A stretch of 64,000 nt of DNA from Citrobacter amalonaticus (lineage in GTDB: Bacteria; Pseudomonadota; Gammaproteobacteria; Enterobacterales; Enterobacteriaceae), in assembly GCF_018252635.1 (NCBI RefSeq), contig NZ_JAGTXM010000004.1, forward strand, positions 62,001 through 126,000. The letters are read 5' to 3'. The position numbers and the translations under genes were made by a program. The notes beneath the pieces were generated by a model, which saw only the letters and a program-made list of their open reading frames with translations, did not search any database and had not been told where the DNA came from. Positions 10,985 to 20,618 of the stretch are shown piece after piece. The number at the start of each line of letters is the position of its first letter. The first letter of the stretch is position 1.

Positions 10985-11413
10985 TCAATCGCCTTCAAGC
11001 GGGACCAGCAGAACGTCCACCTGACTTGAGCTCACCACACTTTTCGCCGAGCAGGAGGCTCGCGAAAAGAAGCTATGGTTGTGGTTGCCGCAGATGACCA
11101 GATCCACGTCGTGTTTGCGGCACACGTCCAGAATATGTTCGCTTAACTCGCCGTAGGTAATAAAAGTCTGCGCGATCGGGTAACCCGCGTCTTTCCCCAG
11201 TTTTTCAAGAAAATCAGTAGTTTCCTCATGCATCACCGCGCGCAAATCTTCCAGCATGGGGGCGGCAAATTGATTGTATAACTCTGGGTCAGAGGCAAGG
11301 GTGATAAGACTTATTCGTGCGTTGACAGGACGAGCAATGGAGACGGCTTTTGCCAGGAGCTGTTGGCTTTCCGGGGTGACCGCCACGGCGACTAGAATGT
11401 GGGTGTAGCTCAT
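10985..11413 (-). CDS. uspC: Universal stress protein UspC
   Basis: A 142-residue cytosolic universal stress protein matching E. coli UspC (YecG) over its length. The Usp fold is seen as MSYTHILVAVAVTPES at the N-terminus and DLVICGNHNHSFFSRASCSA near the C-terminus; the ATP-binding G-2X-G-9X-G motif is not fully intact, as in other class I/III-type Usps. AAGGAGCGAGTT precedes the ATG. In E. coli uspC is linked to stress tolerance and motility control. It is divergent from flhDC across a long regulatory gap. Confidence 0.93.
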   Translation of the reverse strand: MSYTHILVAVAVTPESQQLLAKAVSIARPVNARISLITLASDPELYNQFAAPMLEDLRAVMHEETTDFLEKLGKDAGYPIAQTFITYGELSEHILDVCRKHDVDLVICGNHNHSFFSRASCSAKSVVSSSQVDVLLVPLEGD

Positions 11414-11567
11414 AACTCGCTCCTTATTGCAAGAATATGAGATGGTTCTTCAGCATTACTCCGATTTGCGGATAACTGCAATGCTTCCACATGACAATAG
11501 TGTGAAGGCAATCATAATTATTCATTAATATTCCTTATAAATGGATCTAAGGAATAACCAAAAGTGT

Positions 11568-11622
11568 TAACCAAAACGATTGACTTAAATTAAATCGGCG
11601 AGTCAATCACTATTTGGTTTAA
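11568..11622. repeat. Compound inverted repeat upstream of flhDC
   Basis: Outer arms TTAACCAAAA (11568-11577) and TTTGGTTTAA (11613-11622) enclose inner arms ATTGACT (11579-11585) and AGTCAAT (11601-11607). The symmetry suggests a regulator site or cruciform; no known family was assigned. Confidence 0.5.
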
Positions 11623-11916
11623 CAAATTCACATTTGTGATTAATTGCAATGTAATCATCAATGCTATGTATTAATAAAAAAGAAATAACAATTAACCTGT
11701 TGTTTGGAAAAGATAAAAACAGATTTGCTTTCTCGCCTTGATAAATTCAATTCAATTATTTCCCATGCGTGATTTTAACGGGCGTTGCACAAAATCCTCC
11801 GCATCGTCCAATGCTCAATTTAATACCCATGAGAATAAAATGGAGTTTTGCTGGTTAATTTCCCAGCAAAATAAAAGCTCAACTGATGGATTTATGTTAA
11901 CGATTAAGTTAATTTA

Positions 11917-11932
11917 TGTGATGGGTATCACA
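11917..11932 (+). promoter_or_regulatory. CRP site of the flhDC promoter
   Basis: TGTGA-TGGGTA-TCACA is a perfect CRP core. It lies about 285 bases before flhD and about 70 bases before the conserved core promoter block, the spacing used by CRP to activate flhDC in E. coli. Confidence 0.85.
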
Positions 11933-12131
11933 TATTTTCTAAATTCGCAGCGTGGCTTTGTTGTATGTCTCGGGTGTGACGAGTACAGTTGCGTCGAATT
12001 AGGAAAAATCTTAGGCATTTGTAAGAATTCATGTGCTCGCGTTACAACCTGGCACGGTGTCAGCGTGACGTGTGCGTTGATGTTTAAGCGCCTGAGTCGA
12101 AGGTATGTACTTGACCTATTTGCTTTTTTTA

Positions 12132-12173
12132 CCGGGAATTCCCGGCGACATCACGGGGTGCGGTTTTTCCGCA
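12132..12173 (+). promoter_or_regulatory. Structured flhDC mRNA leader
   Basis: Two hairpins occur in the leader: the 14-bp palindrome CCGGGAATTCCCGG (12132-12145) and TGCGG-TTTTT-CCGCA (12159-12173), with the conserved GACATCACGGGGTG between. In E. coli the flhDC leader is the target of CsrA and several Hfq sRNAs; specific contacts are not resolved here. Confidence 0.55.
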
Positions 12174-12207
12174 TAAAAATAAAAGTTGGTTATTCTGGAT
12201 GGGAATA

Positions 12208-12558
12208 ATGCATACATCCGAGTTGCTGAAACACATTTATGACATCAATTTGTCATATTTACTCCTTGCACAGCGTCTAATCGTTCAGGACAAAGCGTCC
12301 GCCATGTTTCGTCTCGGGATCAATGAGGAAATGGCGGTCTCACTGGGGGCGCTGACCCTTCCGCAAATGGTAAAACTGGCAGAAACGAATCAGCTTGTGT
12401 GTCATTTCCGTTTCGACAGTCATCAAACCATTACTCGTCTCACTCAGGATTCCAGGGTGGACGATCTCCAGCAAATTCACACCGGTATCATGCTGTCCAC
12501 TCGTCTGTTAAGTGATGTCAATCAGGCTGATGAAACCGCGCGTAAGAAAAGGGCCTGA
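12208..12558 (+). CDS. flhD: Flagellar master regulator subunit FlhD
   Basis: Subunit of the FlhD4C2 activator that turns on class II flagellar genes. The product is 116 residues from the ATG at 12208 ([17 protein letters not shown]), equal to E. coli FlhD; an in-frame ATG at 12199 would add three residues. The GGATGGGAATA just upstream is the ribosome site. Most divergence from E. coli is around residues 44-47 and in the C-terminal tail ([14 protein letters not shown]). Its stop overlaps the first possible flhC start, so the two are co-translated. Confidence 0.97.
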   Translation: MHTSELLKHIYDINLSYLLLAQRLIVQDKASAMFRLGINEEMAVSLGALTLPQMVKLAETNQLVCHFRFDSHQTITRLTQDSRVDDLQQIHTGIMLSTRLLSDVNQADETARKKRA

Positions 12559-12560
12559 TG

Positions 12561-13139
12561 ATGAGTGAAAAAAGCATTGTTCAGGAAGCTCGTGATATCC
12601 AGTTAGCGATGGAATTGATCACCCTGGGTGCCCGTTTGCAAATGCTGGAAAGCGAAACGCAGTTAAGTCGTGGTCGCCTCATCAAGCTGTACAAAGAACT
12701 TCGCGGTAGCCCGCCGCCAAAAGGCATGCTGCCGTTTTCCACTGACTGGTTTATGACCTGGGAGCAAAATATTCATGCTTCCATGTTCTGTAATGCCTGG
12801 CAGTTTCTGCTTAAAACGGGCCTGTGTAGTGGTGTTGATGCGGTCATTAAAGCCTACAGACTGTATCTCGAACAGTGCCCGCAGGGTGAAGACGGGCCAC
12901 TGCTGGCGTTGACGCGTGCGTGGACGCTGGTGCGTTTTGTTGAAAGTGGTTTGCTTCAGCTATCAAGCTGTAACTGCTGTGGCGGTAATTTCATTACTCA
13001 TGCTCATCAGCCTGCGGGCAGTTTCGCCTGCAGTTTATGCCAGCCGCCTTCTCGTGCGGTAAAAAGACGTAAACTTTCCCAGGATGCTGCCGATATTATT
13101 CCACAACTGCTGGATGAACAGATCGAACAGGCTGTTTAA
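12561..13139 (+). CDS. flhC: Flagellar master regulator subunit FlhC
   Basis: DNA-contacting zinc-binding subunit of FlhD4C2. The 192-residue protein begins [14 protein letters not shown] as in E. coli; an ATG at 12558 overlapping the flhD stop would add one Met. The zinc ligands are seen as C-x2-C in SSCNCCGG and C-x2-C in FACSLCQPP. Its 3' end also carries the sigma28 promoter that reads toward motA. Confidence 0.97.
   Translation: MSEKSIVQEARDIQLAMELITLGARLQMLESETQLSRGRLIKLYKELRGSPPPKGMLPFSTDWFMTWEQNIHASMFCNAWQFLLKTGLCSGVDAVIKAYRLYLEQCPQGEDGPLLALTRAWTLVRFVESGLLQLSSCNCCGGNFITHAHQPAGSFACSLCQPPSRAVKRRKLSQDAADIIPQLLDEQIEQAV
13070..13096 (+). promoter_or_regulatory. Sigma28 (FliA) promoter for MotR and motAB-cheAW
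   Basis: TAAA (13070-13073), 15 bases, then GCCGATAT (13089-13096), a near-perfect sigma28 promoter lying inside the flhC coding sequence. The same arrangement exists in E. coli. Confidence 0.85.
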
Positions 13140-13198
13140 CGGATACGGTGTGGACAGAACACTCCAGCAGCGGTAAGTCAATACCGCTGCTTTTTTTT
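13103..13198 (+). ncRNA. motR: MotR sRNA (sigma28-dependent)
   Basis: A transcript from the sigma28 promoter inside flhC would start near 13103 and end at the strong terminator at 13166-13198, giving about 95 nt. This matches the E. coli MotR sRNA reported to modulate flagellar and ribosomal-protein expression. The start is inferred from promoter spacing; conservation of the RNA body with E. coli is from memory. Confidence 0.65.
13166..13198 (+). terminator. flhDC / MotR terminator
   Basis: AGCAGCGGTA (13166-13175) and TACCGCTGCT (13182-13191) form a 10-bp stem followed by eight Ts. It lies between flhC and motA, so motA expression needs read-through from either upstream promoter. Confidence 0.85.
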
Positions 13199-13264
13199 GC
13201 CTCGCCGACGCGTTAACGCCCCGACTGCGCATCCTGTCATAGTCAACAGCAGAAGGATGATGTC

Positions 13265-14158
13265 GTGCTTATCTTATTAGGTTACCTGGTGGTTATTGGT
13301 ACAGTTTTCGGCGGTTACATGATGACCGGTGGAAACCTGGGGGCACTCTATCAACCGGCTGAATTTGTCATCATCGGAGGCGCGGGCATAGGGGCATTTA
13401 TCGTAGGTAACAACGGTAAAGCCATTAAGGGGACGCTGAAAGCGCTGCCGTTACTGTTTCGCCGTTCGAAATATACCAAAGCGATGTATATGGATCTGCT
13501 GGCGTTGCTCTATCGCCTGATGGCCAAGTCTCGCCAGCAGGGGATGTTCTCGCTTGAACGCGATATCGAGAATCCGAAAGAGAGCGAAATTTTTGCCAGC
13601 TACCCGCGCATTCTGGCCGACTCGGTGATGCTGGAATTCATCGTTGATTACCTGCGCCTGATCATCAGCGGCAACATGAATACCTTTGAGATCGAAGCGT
13701 TGATGGACGAAGAGATTGAAACGCACGAAAGCGAATCGGAAGTGCCGGCTAACAGTCTGGCGCTGATGGGAGATTCATTGCCGGCGTTTGGTATCGTTGC
13801 GGCAGTGATGGGGGTGGTGCATGCACTGGCGTCCGCTGACCGACCCGCCGCAGAGCTGGGTTCACTGATTGCTCACGCAATGGTCGGGACGTTCCTCGGC
13901 ATTTTGCTGGCCTACGGTTTTATTTCACCACTCGCCAGCGTCCTGCGGCAGAAAAGCGCGGAAACCAGCAAAATGATGCAGTGTGTGAAAATTACACTAC
14001 TGTCGAATCTGAACGGCTATGCTCCGCCGATCGCCGTCGAGTTTGGGCGTAAAACACTGTATTCCAGCGAGCGTCCATCGTTTATTGAACTGGAAGAACA
14101 TGTTCGTGCAGTGAAAAATCCGAACCAGCAACAGCAGACAACGACTGAGGGCGCATGA
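13265..14158 (+). CDS. motA: Flagellar stator protein MotA
   Basis: Inner-membrane stator subunit that with MotB conducts protons and drives rotation. The 297-residue protein has four membrane helices (near 4-22, 34-52, 170-190, 203-222) and the large cytoplasmic loop with conserved charged residues such as RYPRILAD-type segment [12 protein letters not shown]. The start is GTG at 13265, as in E. coli, after AGAAGGATGATGTC. motB begins in its last codon (ATGA overlap). Confidence 0.97.
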   Translation: MLILLGYLVVIGTVFGGYMMTGGNLGALYQPAEFVIIGGAGIGAFIVGNNGKAIKGTLKALPLLFRRSKYTKAMYMDLLALLYRLMAKSRQQGMFSLERDIENPKESEIFASYPRILADSVMLEFIVDYLRLIISGNMNTFEIEALMDEEIETHESESEVPANSLALMGDSLPAFGIVAAVMGVVHALASADRPAAELGSLIAHAMVGTFLGILLAYGFISPLASVLRQKSAETSKMMQCVKITLLSNLNGYAPPIAVEFGRKTLYSSERPSFIELEEHVRAVKNPNQQQQTTTEGA

Positions 14159-15084
14159 AGAATCGCTCTCATCCGATCGTCGTTGTTAAACGGCGCAAAC
14201 ATAAGGGGCACGGCGGCGGCGCACACGGATCGTGGAAGATTGCTTACGCTGACTTTATGACCGCCATGATGGCCTTTTTTCTGGTGATGTGGCTCATTTC
14301 TATCTCCAGCCCTAAAGAACTGATTCAGATTGCCGAATACTTCCGTACGCCGCTGGCAACGGCGGTGACGGGAGGGAATCGAATATCTAATAGCCAGAGC
14401 CCGATTCCCGGTGGCGGCGATGACTTTACCCAGCAACAGGGTGAAGTGAATAAGCAGCCAAACCTCGATGAACTGAAAAAGCGCATGGAACAAAATCGCC
14501 TGAGTAAACTGCGTGGCGACCTCGATCAGCTTATCGAATCGGATCCTAAACTGCGTGCGCTGCGTCCACATCTGAAGATAGACCTGGTGCAGGAAGGGCT
14601 GCGTATTCAGATTATCGACAGCCAGAATCGGCCGATGTTTAAAACCGGCAGCGCCGACGTTGAGCCTTATATGCGTGACATCCTGCGGGCGATCGCGCCA
14701 GTGCTGAATGGCATTCCAAACCGTATCAGCCTGTCCGGGCACACGGATGATTTCCCTTATGCGAACGGTGAAAAGGGCTACAGCAACTGGGAGCTCTCTG
14801 CCGATCGCGCCAATGCGTCGCGGCGTGAACTGGTACAGGGCGGTCTGGATGATGGAAAAGTATTACGGGTGGTCGGCATGGCCGCCACGATGCGTATGAG
14901 CGATCGCGGTCCGGATGACGCCATCAACCGCCGAATCAGTCTGCTGGTGCTGAACAAACAGTCCGAGCAGGCCATTTTGCATGAAAACGCTGAAAGCCAG
15001 AACGAGCCGGTAAGTGTATTACAACAGCCTGAGGCCAGTCCGCAGGTAAGCGTTCCCACATCGCCACCAGCCAATCCGAGGTGA
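14155..15084 (+). CDS. motB: Flagellar stator protein MotB
   Basis: Peptidoglycan-anchored stator partner of MotA. A single membrane helix follows [18 protein letters not shown]; Asp33 corresponds to the proton-accepting Asp32 of E. coli. The OmpA-like peptidoglycan-binding domain spans about 160-270 with [10 protein letters not shown] and [17 protein letters not shown] one-residue insertion (HGGGAHGS) explains the shift. Overlaps motA by 4 bases. Confidence 0.97.
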   Translation: MKNRSHPIVVVKRRKHKGHGGGAHGSWKIAYADFMTAMMAFFLVMWLISISSPKELIQIAEYFRTPLATAVTGGNRISNSQSPIPGGGDDFTQQQGEVNKQPNLDELKKRMEQNRLSKLRGDLDQLIESDPKLRALRPHLKIDLVQEGLRIQIIDSQNRPMFKTGSADVEPYMRDILRAIAPVLNGIPNRISLSGHTDDFPYANGEKGYSNWELSADRANASRRELVQGGLDDGKVLRVVGMAATMRMSDRGPDDAINRRISLLVLNKQSEQAILHENAESQNEPVSVLQQPEASPQVSVPTSPPANPR

Positions 15085-15088
15085 TAGC

Positions 15089-17101
15089 GTGAGCATGGAT
15101 ATAAGCGATTTTTATCAGACTTTTTTTGATGAAGCTGACGAGTTGTTGGCTGACATGGAGCAGCATCTGCTCGATCTGGCGCCCGAAGCGCCGGATGCAG
15201 AGCAACTGAATGCCATATTTCGTGCCGCGCACTCTATCAAAGGGGGCGCCGGCACATTTGGCTTTACCGTTTTGCAGGAAACCACCCACCTGATGGAGAA
15301 CCTGCTGGATGATGCGCGTCGCGGTGAGATGCAGCTCAATACCGCCATTATCAACCTGTTTTTGGAAACGAAAGATATTATGCAGGAACAGCTCGATGCC
15401 TATAAAAGTTCAGAAGAACCGGATGCCGCCAGCTTCGAATATATCTGTACGGCATTACGCCAGTTAGCGCTGGAAGCAAAAGGTGAAACCGCGCCAGCAG
15501 TAGTGGCAAATGCCCGACTGAGCGTGGTCGACAACACGGCACCCGACGACGAGCCTGTGGCAGACGAGACGAAGTTGCGCATCGTTCTTTCGCGCCTGAA
15601 AGCCAGTGAAGTGGCCCTGCTGGAAGAAGAACTGGGCAATCTGTCCGTCCTGTCCGATGTCGTGAAGGGCGAAGACAGCCTGGCGGCTACGCTTGATGGC
15701 GACATTGCAGAGGATGACGTCATTGCTGTGCTGTGCTTTGTGATTGAAGCCGACCAGATTGCCTTTGAGAAAGTAGCGGCCACGACGGTTCCGGCGGAAG
15801 TGGCAGAAGTGGTTGCTGTTGAACAGCCTGTCGTCGCTGTCCCGGCGGTAAAAGCGGCCACCGGAGAAGCGCACACCGGACGCGTAGAGCGGGAAAAACC
15901 GGCGCGCGTCAGTGAGTCGACCAGCATTCGCGTGGCAGTGGAGAAGGTCGATCAATTGATCAACCTCGTCGGTGAACTGGTGATCACCCAGTCGATGCTG
16001 GCACAGCGTTCGAATGAACTCGACCCGGTGAATCATGGCGATCTCATCACCAGCATGGGGCAGTTACAACGTAACGCCCGCGATCTGCAGGAGTCGGTGA
16101 TGTCGATTCGTATGATGCCGATGGAGTACGTATTCAGCCGCTTCCCGCGTCTGGTGCGTGACCTGGCGGGCAAGCTTGGTAAACAGGTTGAACTGACGCT
16201 GGTCGGCAGTTCGACAGAACTCGACAAGAGTCTGATTGAACGCATTATCGACCCGCTGACGCACCTGGTGCGTAACAGCCTCGACCACGGTATCGAACTG
16301 CCGGAAAAACGCATGGAATCCGGTAAGAATGTGGTGGGTAATCTGATTTTGTCGGCGGAGCATCAGGGCGGCAATATCTGCATTGAAGTGACCGATGATG
16401 GGGCTGGACTGAACCGCGAGCGCATTCTGGCGAAGGCAATTTCCCAGGGGATGGCGGTCAATGAAAACATGACCGATGACGAAGTGGGGATGCTGATTTT
16501 CGCCCCTGGCTTCTCGACGGCCGAGCAGGTGACCGACGTTTCCGGACGCGGCGTGGGCATGGACGTGGTGAAACGGAATATTCAGGAGATGGGCGGCCAC
16601 GTCGAAATCCAGTCGAAGCAAGGGACAGGTACCACTATCCGTATTTTACTGCCGCTGACGCTGGCTATCCTCGACGGCATGTCCGTGCGCGTCGCCGACG
16701 AAGTCTTCATTCTGCCGCTGAATGCGGTGATGGAATCCCTGCAACCGCGCGATGACGATCTGCATCCGCTGGCCGGGGGCGAGCGCGTGCTGGAAGTACG
16801 CGGCGAATATCTGCCGCTGGTTGAGTTGTGGAAAGTCTTTGAAGTGGAAGGGGCGAAAACCGAAGCCACCCAGGGCATCGTGGTGATCCTGCAAAGCGGC
16901 GGTCGCCGTTACGCGCTGCTGGTGGATCAGTTGATCGGACAGCACCAGGTTGTGGTTAAAAACCTGGAGAGCAATTATCGCAAAGTGCCGGGTATTTCAG
17001 CCGCCACTATTCTGGGTGATGGCAGCGTCGCGCTGATTGTAGATGTCTCCGCCCTGCAGGGTTTAAATCGCGAACAACGTATGGCGATCACCGCCGCCTG
17101 A
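15089..17101 (+). CDS. cheA: Chemotaxis histidine kinase CheA
   Basis: Central kinase of chemotaxis; phosphorylates CheY and CheB. P1 has phospho-site His48 in AAHSIKGG; P2 (about 155-230) binds CheY/CheB; P3 dimerisation begins near [16 protein letters not shown]4 ATPase has [12 protein letters not shown] (N box), DDGAGL (G1) and GRGVGMDVV (G2); P5 is the CheW-like tail. At 670 residues it is 16 longer than E. coli, all in the acidic/Val-Ala-rich linker between P2 and P3. Start is GTG 15089; Met98 (15380) is the position of the short-form CheA-S start. Confidence 0.97.
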   Translation: MSMDISDFYQTFFDEADELLADMEQHLLDLAPEAPDAEQLNAIFRAAHSIKGGAGTFGFTVLQETTHLMENLLDDARRGEMQLNTAIINLFLETKDIMQEQLDAYKSSEEPDAASFEYICTALRQLALEAKGETAPAVVANARLSVVDNTAPDDEPVADETKLRIVLSRLKASEVALLEEELGNLSVLSDVVKGEDSLAATLDGDIAEDDVIAVLCFVIEADQIAFEKVAATTVPAEVAEVVAVEQPVVAVPAVKAATGEAHTGRVEREKPARVSESTSIRVAVEKVDQLINLVGELVITQSMLAQRSNELDPVNHGDLITSMGQLQRNARDLQESVMSIRMMPMEYVFSRFPRLVRDLAGKLGKQVELTLVGSSTELDKSLIERIIDPLTHLVRNSLDHGIELPEKRMESGKNVVGNLILSAEHQGGNICIEVTDDGAGLNRERILAKAISQGMAVNENMTDDEVGMLIFAPGFSTAEQVTDVSGRGVGMDVVKRNIQEMGGHVEIQSKQGTGTTIRILLPLTLAILDGMSVRVADEVFILPLNAVMESLQPRDDDLHPLAGGERVLEVRGEYLPLVELWKVFEVEGAKTEATQGIVVILQSGGRRYALLVDQLIGQHQVVVKNLESNYRKVPGISAATILGDGSVALIVDVSALQGLNREQRMAITAA

Positions 17102-17122
17102 TTGAGTAAGAAAGGGTAAAAT

Positions 17123-17626
17123 ATGACCGGTATGACTAATGTAAGCAAACTGGCCGGCGAGCCGTCAGGTCAGGAATTCCTGGTGTTTACACTGGGAGAT
17201 GAAGAGTACGGCATCGACATCCTGAAAGTACAGGAGATTCGTGGTTACGATCAGGTCACGCGTATTGCCAATACGCCTGCTTTTATCAAAGGGGTAACCA
17301 ACCTGCGCGGTGTAATTGTGCCGATTGTCGATCTGCGCGTGAAGTTTTGCCAGGGTGATGTTGAGTACAATGATAACACCGTGGTGATTGTATTGAATCT
17401 GGGACAGCGCGTGGTGGGGATCGTCGTGGATGGCGTGTCGGATGTGCTGTCGCTGACCGCGGAGCAAATCCGTCCGGCACCGGAATTTGCCGTGACGCTG
17501 TCAACAGAATACCTGACCGGACTCGGCGCGTTGGGCGACCGGATGCTGATCCTGGTGAACATTGAGAAACTGCTGAACAGTGACGAAATGGCGTTGTTGG
17601 ATATGGCAGCGTCACACGTCGCATAA
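17123..17626 (+). CDS. cheW: Chemotaxis coupling protein CheW
   Basis: Cytosolic adaptor that links CheA to chemoreceptors. The 167-residue SH3-like CheW domain shows [11 protein letters not shown] and [13 protein letters not shown], matching E. coli in length. Last gene of the motAB-cheAW operon here; REP elements follow, and the receptor operon that normally comes next lies 7 kb away. Confidence 0.97.
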   Translation: MTGMTNVSKLAGEPSGQEFLVFTLGDEEYGIDILKVQEIRGYDQVTRIANTPAFIKGVTNLRGVIVPIVDLRVKFCQGDVEYNDNTVVIVLNLGQRVVGIVVDGVSDVLSLTAEQIRPAPEFAVTLSTEYLTGLGALGDRMLILVNIEKLLNSDEMALLDMAASHVA

Positions 17627-17633
17627 ACTGACT

Positions 17634-17770
17634 GCCGGATGGCGCTTTGCTTATCCGGCCTACGGTTCGAATGTGGTTACCGTCACGTAACGCCGGATGG
17701 CGCTTTGCTTATCCGGCCTACGGTTTGAATGTGTTGTAGGCCGGATAAGGTGTTTACACCGCCATCCGGC
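17634..17770. repeat. BIME: three REP elements after cheW
   Basis: Two direct REP units with GCCGGATGGCGCTTTGC (17634-17665 and 17692-17722) and one inverted unit (17736-17770) fill the gap between cheW and the convergent symporter gene. Confidence 0.85.
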
Positions 17771-17784
17771 ATTTACCGTCTCCG

Positions 17785-19056
17785 TTATGCTTCTACCTGC
17801 TGCGTCACGTCTTCTTTCTCATGGCCCTCATCCAGCAGCCCTTCATTTTGCGCCAGCATCGCCGTCGCAATGCCGTTACCTAACACGTTAATCGCGGAAC
17901 GACCCATATCAAGAAAATGATCGATCCCCATCAGTAGCAAAATGCCGGCGACCGGAATGTTAAAACTCGGAATCGTTGCCGCCAGCACCACTAACGCGGA
18001 ACGCGGGACGCCGGCAATGCCTTTTGACGCCAGCATCAGCGTTAGCATCAGGACGCTAATCTCGGCAAAAGACAGGTGAATGTTGTAGGCCTGCGCGATA
18101 AACATCGACGCAAAAGAGCAGTAAACCATTGAGCCGACCAGATTGAACGAGTAGCCAATCGGCAGCACGAACGAGACGATGTTGCGCGAGCAGCCAAATT
18201 TCGTCAGTTGTTCCAGCGTTTTCGGATAGGCTGCTTCAGAACTGCTGGTGGTAAAGGCCACGAGCACGGGATCTTTGAGCATGCCGAGCAGGCGAAACAC
18301 CTCTTTCTTGAGTACCAGAAACCCCACCGCCAGCAACACCAGACAGGTCATCAGAATTGCCACGTAATAGCCGCCAATGAATGAGGCGTAGTTGAGCAAA
18401 ATGCCCAACCCTTCGGTGGCGATCACTGAGGAGATGGCGGCAAAAATGGCCAGCGGGGCGACGTACATCACGTAGCCGGTCACTTTCAGCATAATGTGGG
18501 AAACCACGTCCAGCGCCGCCACCAGAGGGGTATTGAACTTTTCGCCCAACGACGCGCCACCGATCCCAAAGAACATCGAGAACACCACAATCTGCAAAAT
18601 TTCGTTATTAGCCATCGCACCGGCAATGCTGGTTGGAATGGTATGTGACAGAAAACCTTTCAGGCTCATCCCACCGACGGCGAGACCGGTCTCTACCGCT
18701 TCTTTCGGGATAGCCAGATTGAGTCCGCTGCCGGGTTGCTCCAGCGTGACAATAAACAGACCTACCAGAATGGAAAGGATGGAGGAACTGATAAACCAGA
18801 TCATTGCTTTGCCACCCACGCGCCCGATGGTGGACGTCTCGCCAAGACGCATAATGCCCACGGTCAGAGTGCTGAATACCAGTGGGGCGATGACCATCTT
18901 AATCAGACGTAAGAAGATGTCAGTGAGAAGGGTAATGTTATCCGACCATGCGGCAATGACGCTTTCGGATGTATACGAGTGAATAACCGCACCTGACACG
19001 ATACCTGCCAGCATGAAAATCACGATAAATATCGTGAGTTTATTTGCATTTGCCAC
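17785..19056 (-). CDS. DAACS-family dicarboxylate/amino acid:cation symporter
   Basis: An inner-membrane symporter of the GltP/DctA family (DAACS), taking up acidic amino acids or C4-dicarboxylates with protons or sodium. The 423-residue protein shows the family re-entrant-loop serine motif AFTTSSSEAAYP and the later SFVLPIGYSFNLVGSM and SKGIAGVPRSALVV. Start is a GTG at 19056 with GAGGGATTTGTA upstream. It runs opposite to all chemotaxis genes around it and converges on cheW. Substrate cannot be told from sequence. Confidence 0.85.
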   Translation of the reverse strand: MANANKLTIFIVIFMLAGIVSGAVIHSYTSESVIAAWSDNITLLTDIFLRLIKMVIAPLVFSTLTVGIMRLGETSTIGRVGGKAMIWFISSSILSILVGLFIVTLEQPGSGLNLAIPKEAVETGLAVGGMSLKGFLSHTIPTSIAGAMANNEILQIVVFSMFFGIGGASLGEKFNTPLVAALDVVSHIMLKVTGYVMYVAPLAIFAAISSVIATEGLGILLNYASFIGGYYVAILMTCLVLLAVGFLVLKKEVFRLLGMLKDPVLVAFTTSSSEAAYPKTLEQLTKFGCSRNIVSFVLPIGYSFNLVGSMVYCSFASMFIAQAYNIHLSFAEISVLMLTLMLASKGIAGVPRSALVVLAATIPSFNIPVAGILLLMGIDHFLDMGRSAINVLGNGIATAMLAQNEGLLDEGHEKEDVTQQVEA

Positions 19057-19477
19057 TACAAATCCCTCGGGCTGAATTTAACAATTTTTTATCAGCGATA
19101 CATATGTTTTATGTATTTAATGACGCTGAATCATTTTCTACCTAACCTGGAGTAATCCGTCGGGGGATACAACTATTTTTTATTATTTACTCATTTTGTT
19201 GTGTTCTAACCAGAGCGGTTTTGTGAACTGGATCGCATAAGAATGAATATATCCTCTCGAATTGAGAGGAAAACAGAATGCTAATAATGTTAATGAATTG
19301 ATGGATAAGCAATTTCCCCGTCAATCACCCGTTCGTATGACGAAGCCTGACGGCAGTGGTTGTTTTCTCATCCGTAAACTAAATTTCTGATTATCAGTTT
19401 GTTTTACGAATCTGCCTGACCTTTCCCGCCATATGAGTTGTGATTTCGTTAAACGTGGCGATTTTTCGGAGGTGTTG
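19057..19477. other. Divergent intergenic region, symporter / Csu-type pilus
   Basis: A 421-base AT-rich gap that must carry both promoters. A small hairpin CCTCTC-GAATT-GAGAGG lies at 19253-19269. No regulator binding site or ORF was recognised. Confidence 0.5.
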
Positions 19478-20047
19478 ATGAACAAAATATCCCGGTTCCT
19501 GGGTATGGCTGGCTTTTTCCTTCTGCCGCTGCCAGGCGCTATGGCGGTAACCAGTAGTGGGACCGTCGGGGCGACATTAACCCTGACCAACGGTTGCCTG
19601 ATCAACGGCTCACCCAGTCAGAACGGCATTAACTTTGGTACGCTGGATTTCGGTACCCATCCTGCGACGTTCTCGGAATTAACCACACAGTTGACGGGAG
19701 CCGCAGGCGGGAACAGCTTTGGCATTCAGTGCACCACCACGGATTACACCGTGCAAATCACCGGCAATACCAACTCGTCGGCGCCCGGCACGGTTGTAGG
19801 TACTCCGGGAACGCCAGCCCGCTACCTCGTCAATGCTGCCAATACCACTCAGGGGGTGGCTTACAGCCTCTACAGCGACAGCGGTTTTAATAACGTTGTC
19901 AGTAATAACACCCCCATTCCGAAAGCCTCGACGACGGGCGGCGTTGACAACTATACGTTGTATGGCCGGATCCAGGGCGGCGGAAACAGCGTCACCGTAG
20001 TGCCGGGTACCTATACCGATACGATTAACGTCAGCGTCATCTATTGA
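19478..20047 (+). CDS. Csu-type pilin, spore coat U (SCPU) domain
   Basis: Probable major pilin of an archaic (sigma-type) chaperone-usher pilus. A signal peptide (MNKISRFLGMAGFFLLPLPG, cleavage near Ala23) precedes one SCPU domain with GCLINGS, LDFGTHP, a second cysteine in IQCTTTD, and the C-terminal beta-strand PGTYTDTINVSVIY typical of Csu pilins. The ATG at 19478 follows CGGAGG with correct spacing; the longer ORF start lacks a ribosome site. First gene of a five-gene operon. Confidence 0.85.
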   Translation: MNKISRFLGMAGFFLLPLPGAMAVTSSGTVGATLTLTNGCLINGSPSQNGINFGTLDFGTHPATFSELTTQLTGAAGGNSFGIQCTTTDYTVQITGNTNSSAPGTVVGTPGTPARYLVNAANTTQGVAYSLYSDSGFNNVVSNNTPIPKASTTGGVDNYTLYGRIQGGGNSVTVVPGTYTDTINVSVIY

Positions 20048-20059
20048 TTCGTCCATGAC

Positions 20060-20602
20060 ATGAGGATCCTGAGAGTGGGCTTCCCGCGCGGAGGCAGGGG
20101 TTGGCTACGCCTTTTTCTGGCGATGCTCGGTCTGGTCGCCGTGTCGGCTATGGCCGTCACCACGCAGTCCTTTCAGTTGAACGCCACCATCACGCCAGGC
20201 TGCTCGGTGACCACCGGCAGCGGCGCGGCGCTGGGAACCCTGAACTTCGGCACGTATAGCGGTGTAGAAAACCGGCGGGTGAGCGCGCAGTTTGTCCCCA
20301 ACGCCGCGCTGTCGCTGGCCTGCACGCCGGGCGTGGCGCTGAGCATGACAATTGACAGCGGGCGCAATTATACCTCGGTGCGCAATATGCAACGCTCAGG
20401 GGGAACGGAGCGGGTGGCTTACCGGCTCTACAGTTCGTCATCACTGGCGGCGAACAGCGAAATTGGTGTCAATCAGCCGGTTTCAGTTGCTTACACCGAC
20501 AGCAACAATATCGCGTTACCGCTGTTTGGCGCGGCGATGCTGACGGGGTTTAGCCCCGCAGGCAACTATTCAGATCAGCTTACGGTGACCCTGTCATGGT
20601 AG
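20060..20602 (+). CDS. Csu-type pilus subunit, SCPU domain
   Basis: A second exported SCPU-domain subunit, 180 residues, with an Arg-rich N-terminus then hydrophobic signal segment (LRLFLAMLGLVAVSAMA). GCSVTTGS, LNFGTYSG, LACTPG and the final NYSDQLTVTLSW match the CsuA/CsuB-type minor subunit pattern. Begins 13 bases after the first pilin. It may cap or adapt the fibre; role is inferred from Acinetobacter Csu. Confidence 0.8.
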   Translation: MRILRVGFPRGGRGWLRLFLAMLGLVAVSAMAVTTQSFQLNATITPGCSVTTGSGAALGTLNFGTYSGVENRRVSAQFVPNAALSLACTPGVALSMTIDSGRNYTSVRNMQRSGGTERVAYRLYSSSSLAANSEIGVNQPVSVAYTDSNNIALPLFGAAMLTGFSPAGNYSDQLTVTLSW

Positions 20603-20618
20603 CAAAGGGAGAAGTGAT

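Larger units (their letters stand above)
11414..12207. other. uspC-flhDC intergenic regulatory region
   Basis: A 794-base AT-rich divergent gap. It holds a 55-base compound inverted repeat (11568-11622), a perfect CRP site (11917-11932), a block at about 11974-12020 conserved with the E. coli flhDC core promoter, and a structured leader before flhD. A 156-codon ORF at 11738-12208 crosses these elements and has no coding character. No insertion sequence, as found here in some E. coli K-12 strains, is present. Confidence 0.8.

Noticed and set aside
11628-11639. TCACATTTGTGA as a CRP site
   Set aside because: The half sites are in the reverse order (TCACA before TGTGA) and only 2 bases apart, which does not fit CRP binding.
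11738-12208. 156-codon plus-strand ORF upstream of flhD
   Set aside because: It covers the CRP site, the flhDC core promoter and the mRNA leader, has no ribosome site at its start, and its translation resembles no protein family.
14017-14742. 241-codon minus ORF over motA/motB
   Set aside because: Antisense to strongly conserved stator genes; no domain or ribosome site.
17634-17770. CRISPR-like repeats after cheW
   Set aside because: Units are palindromic REP sequences in both orientations with irregular spacing, not CRISPR repeats.
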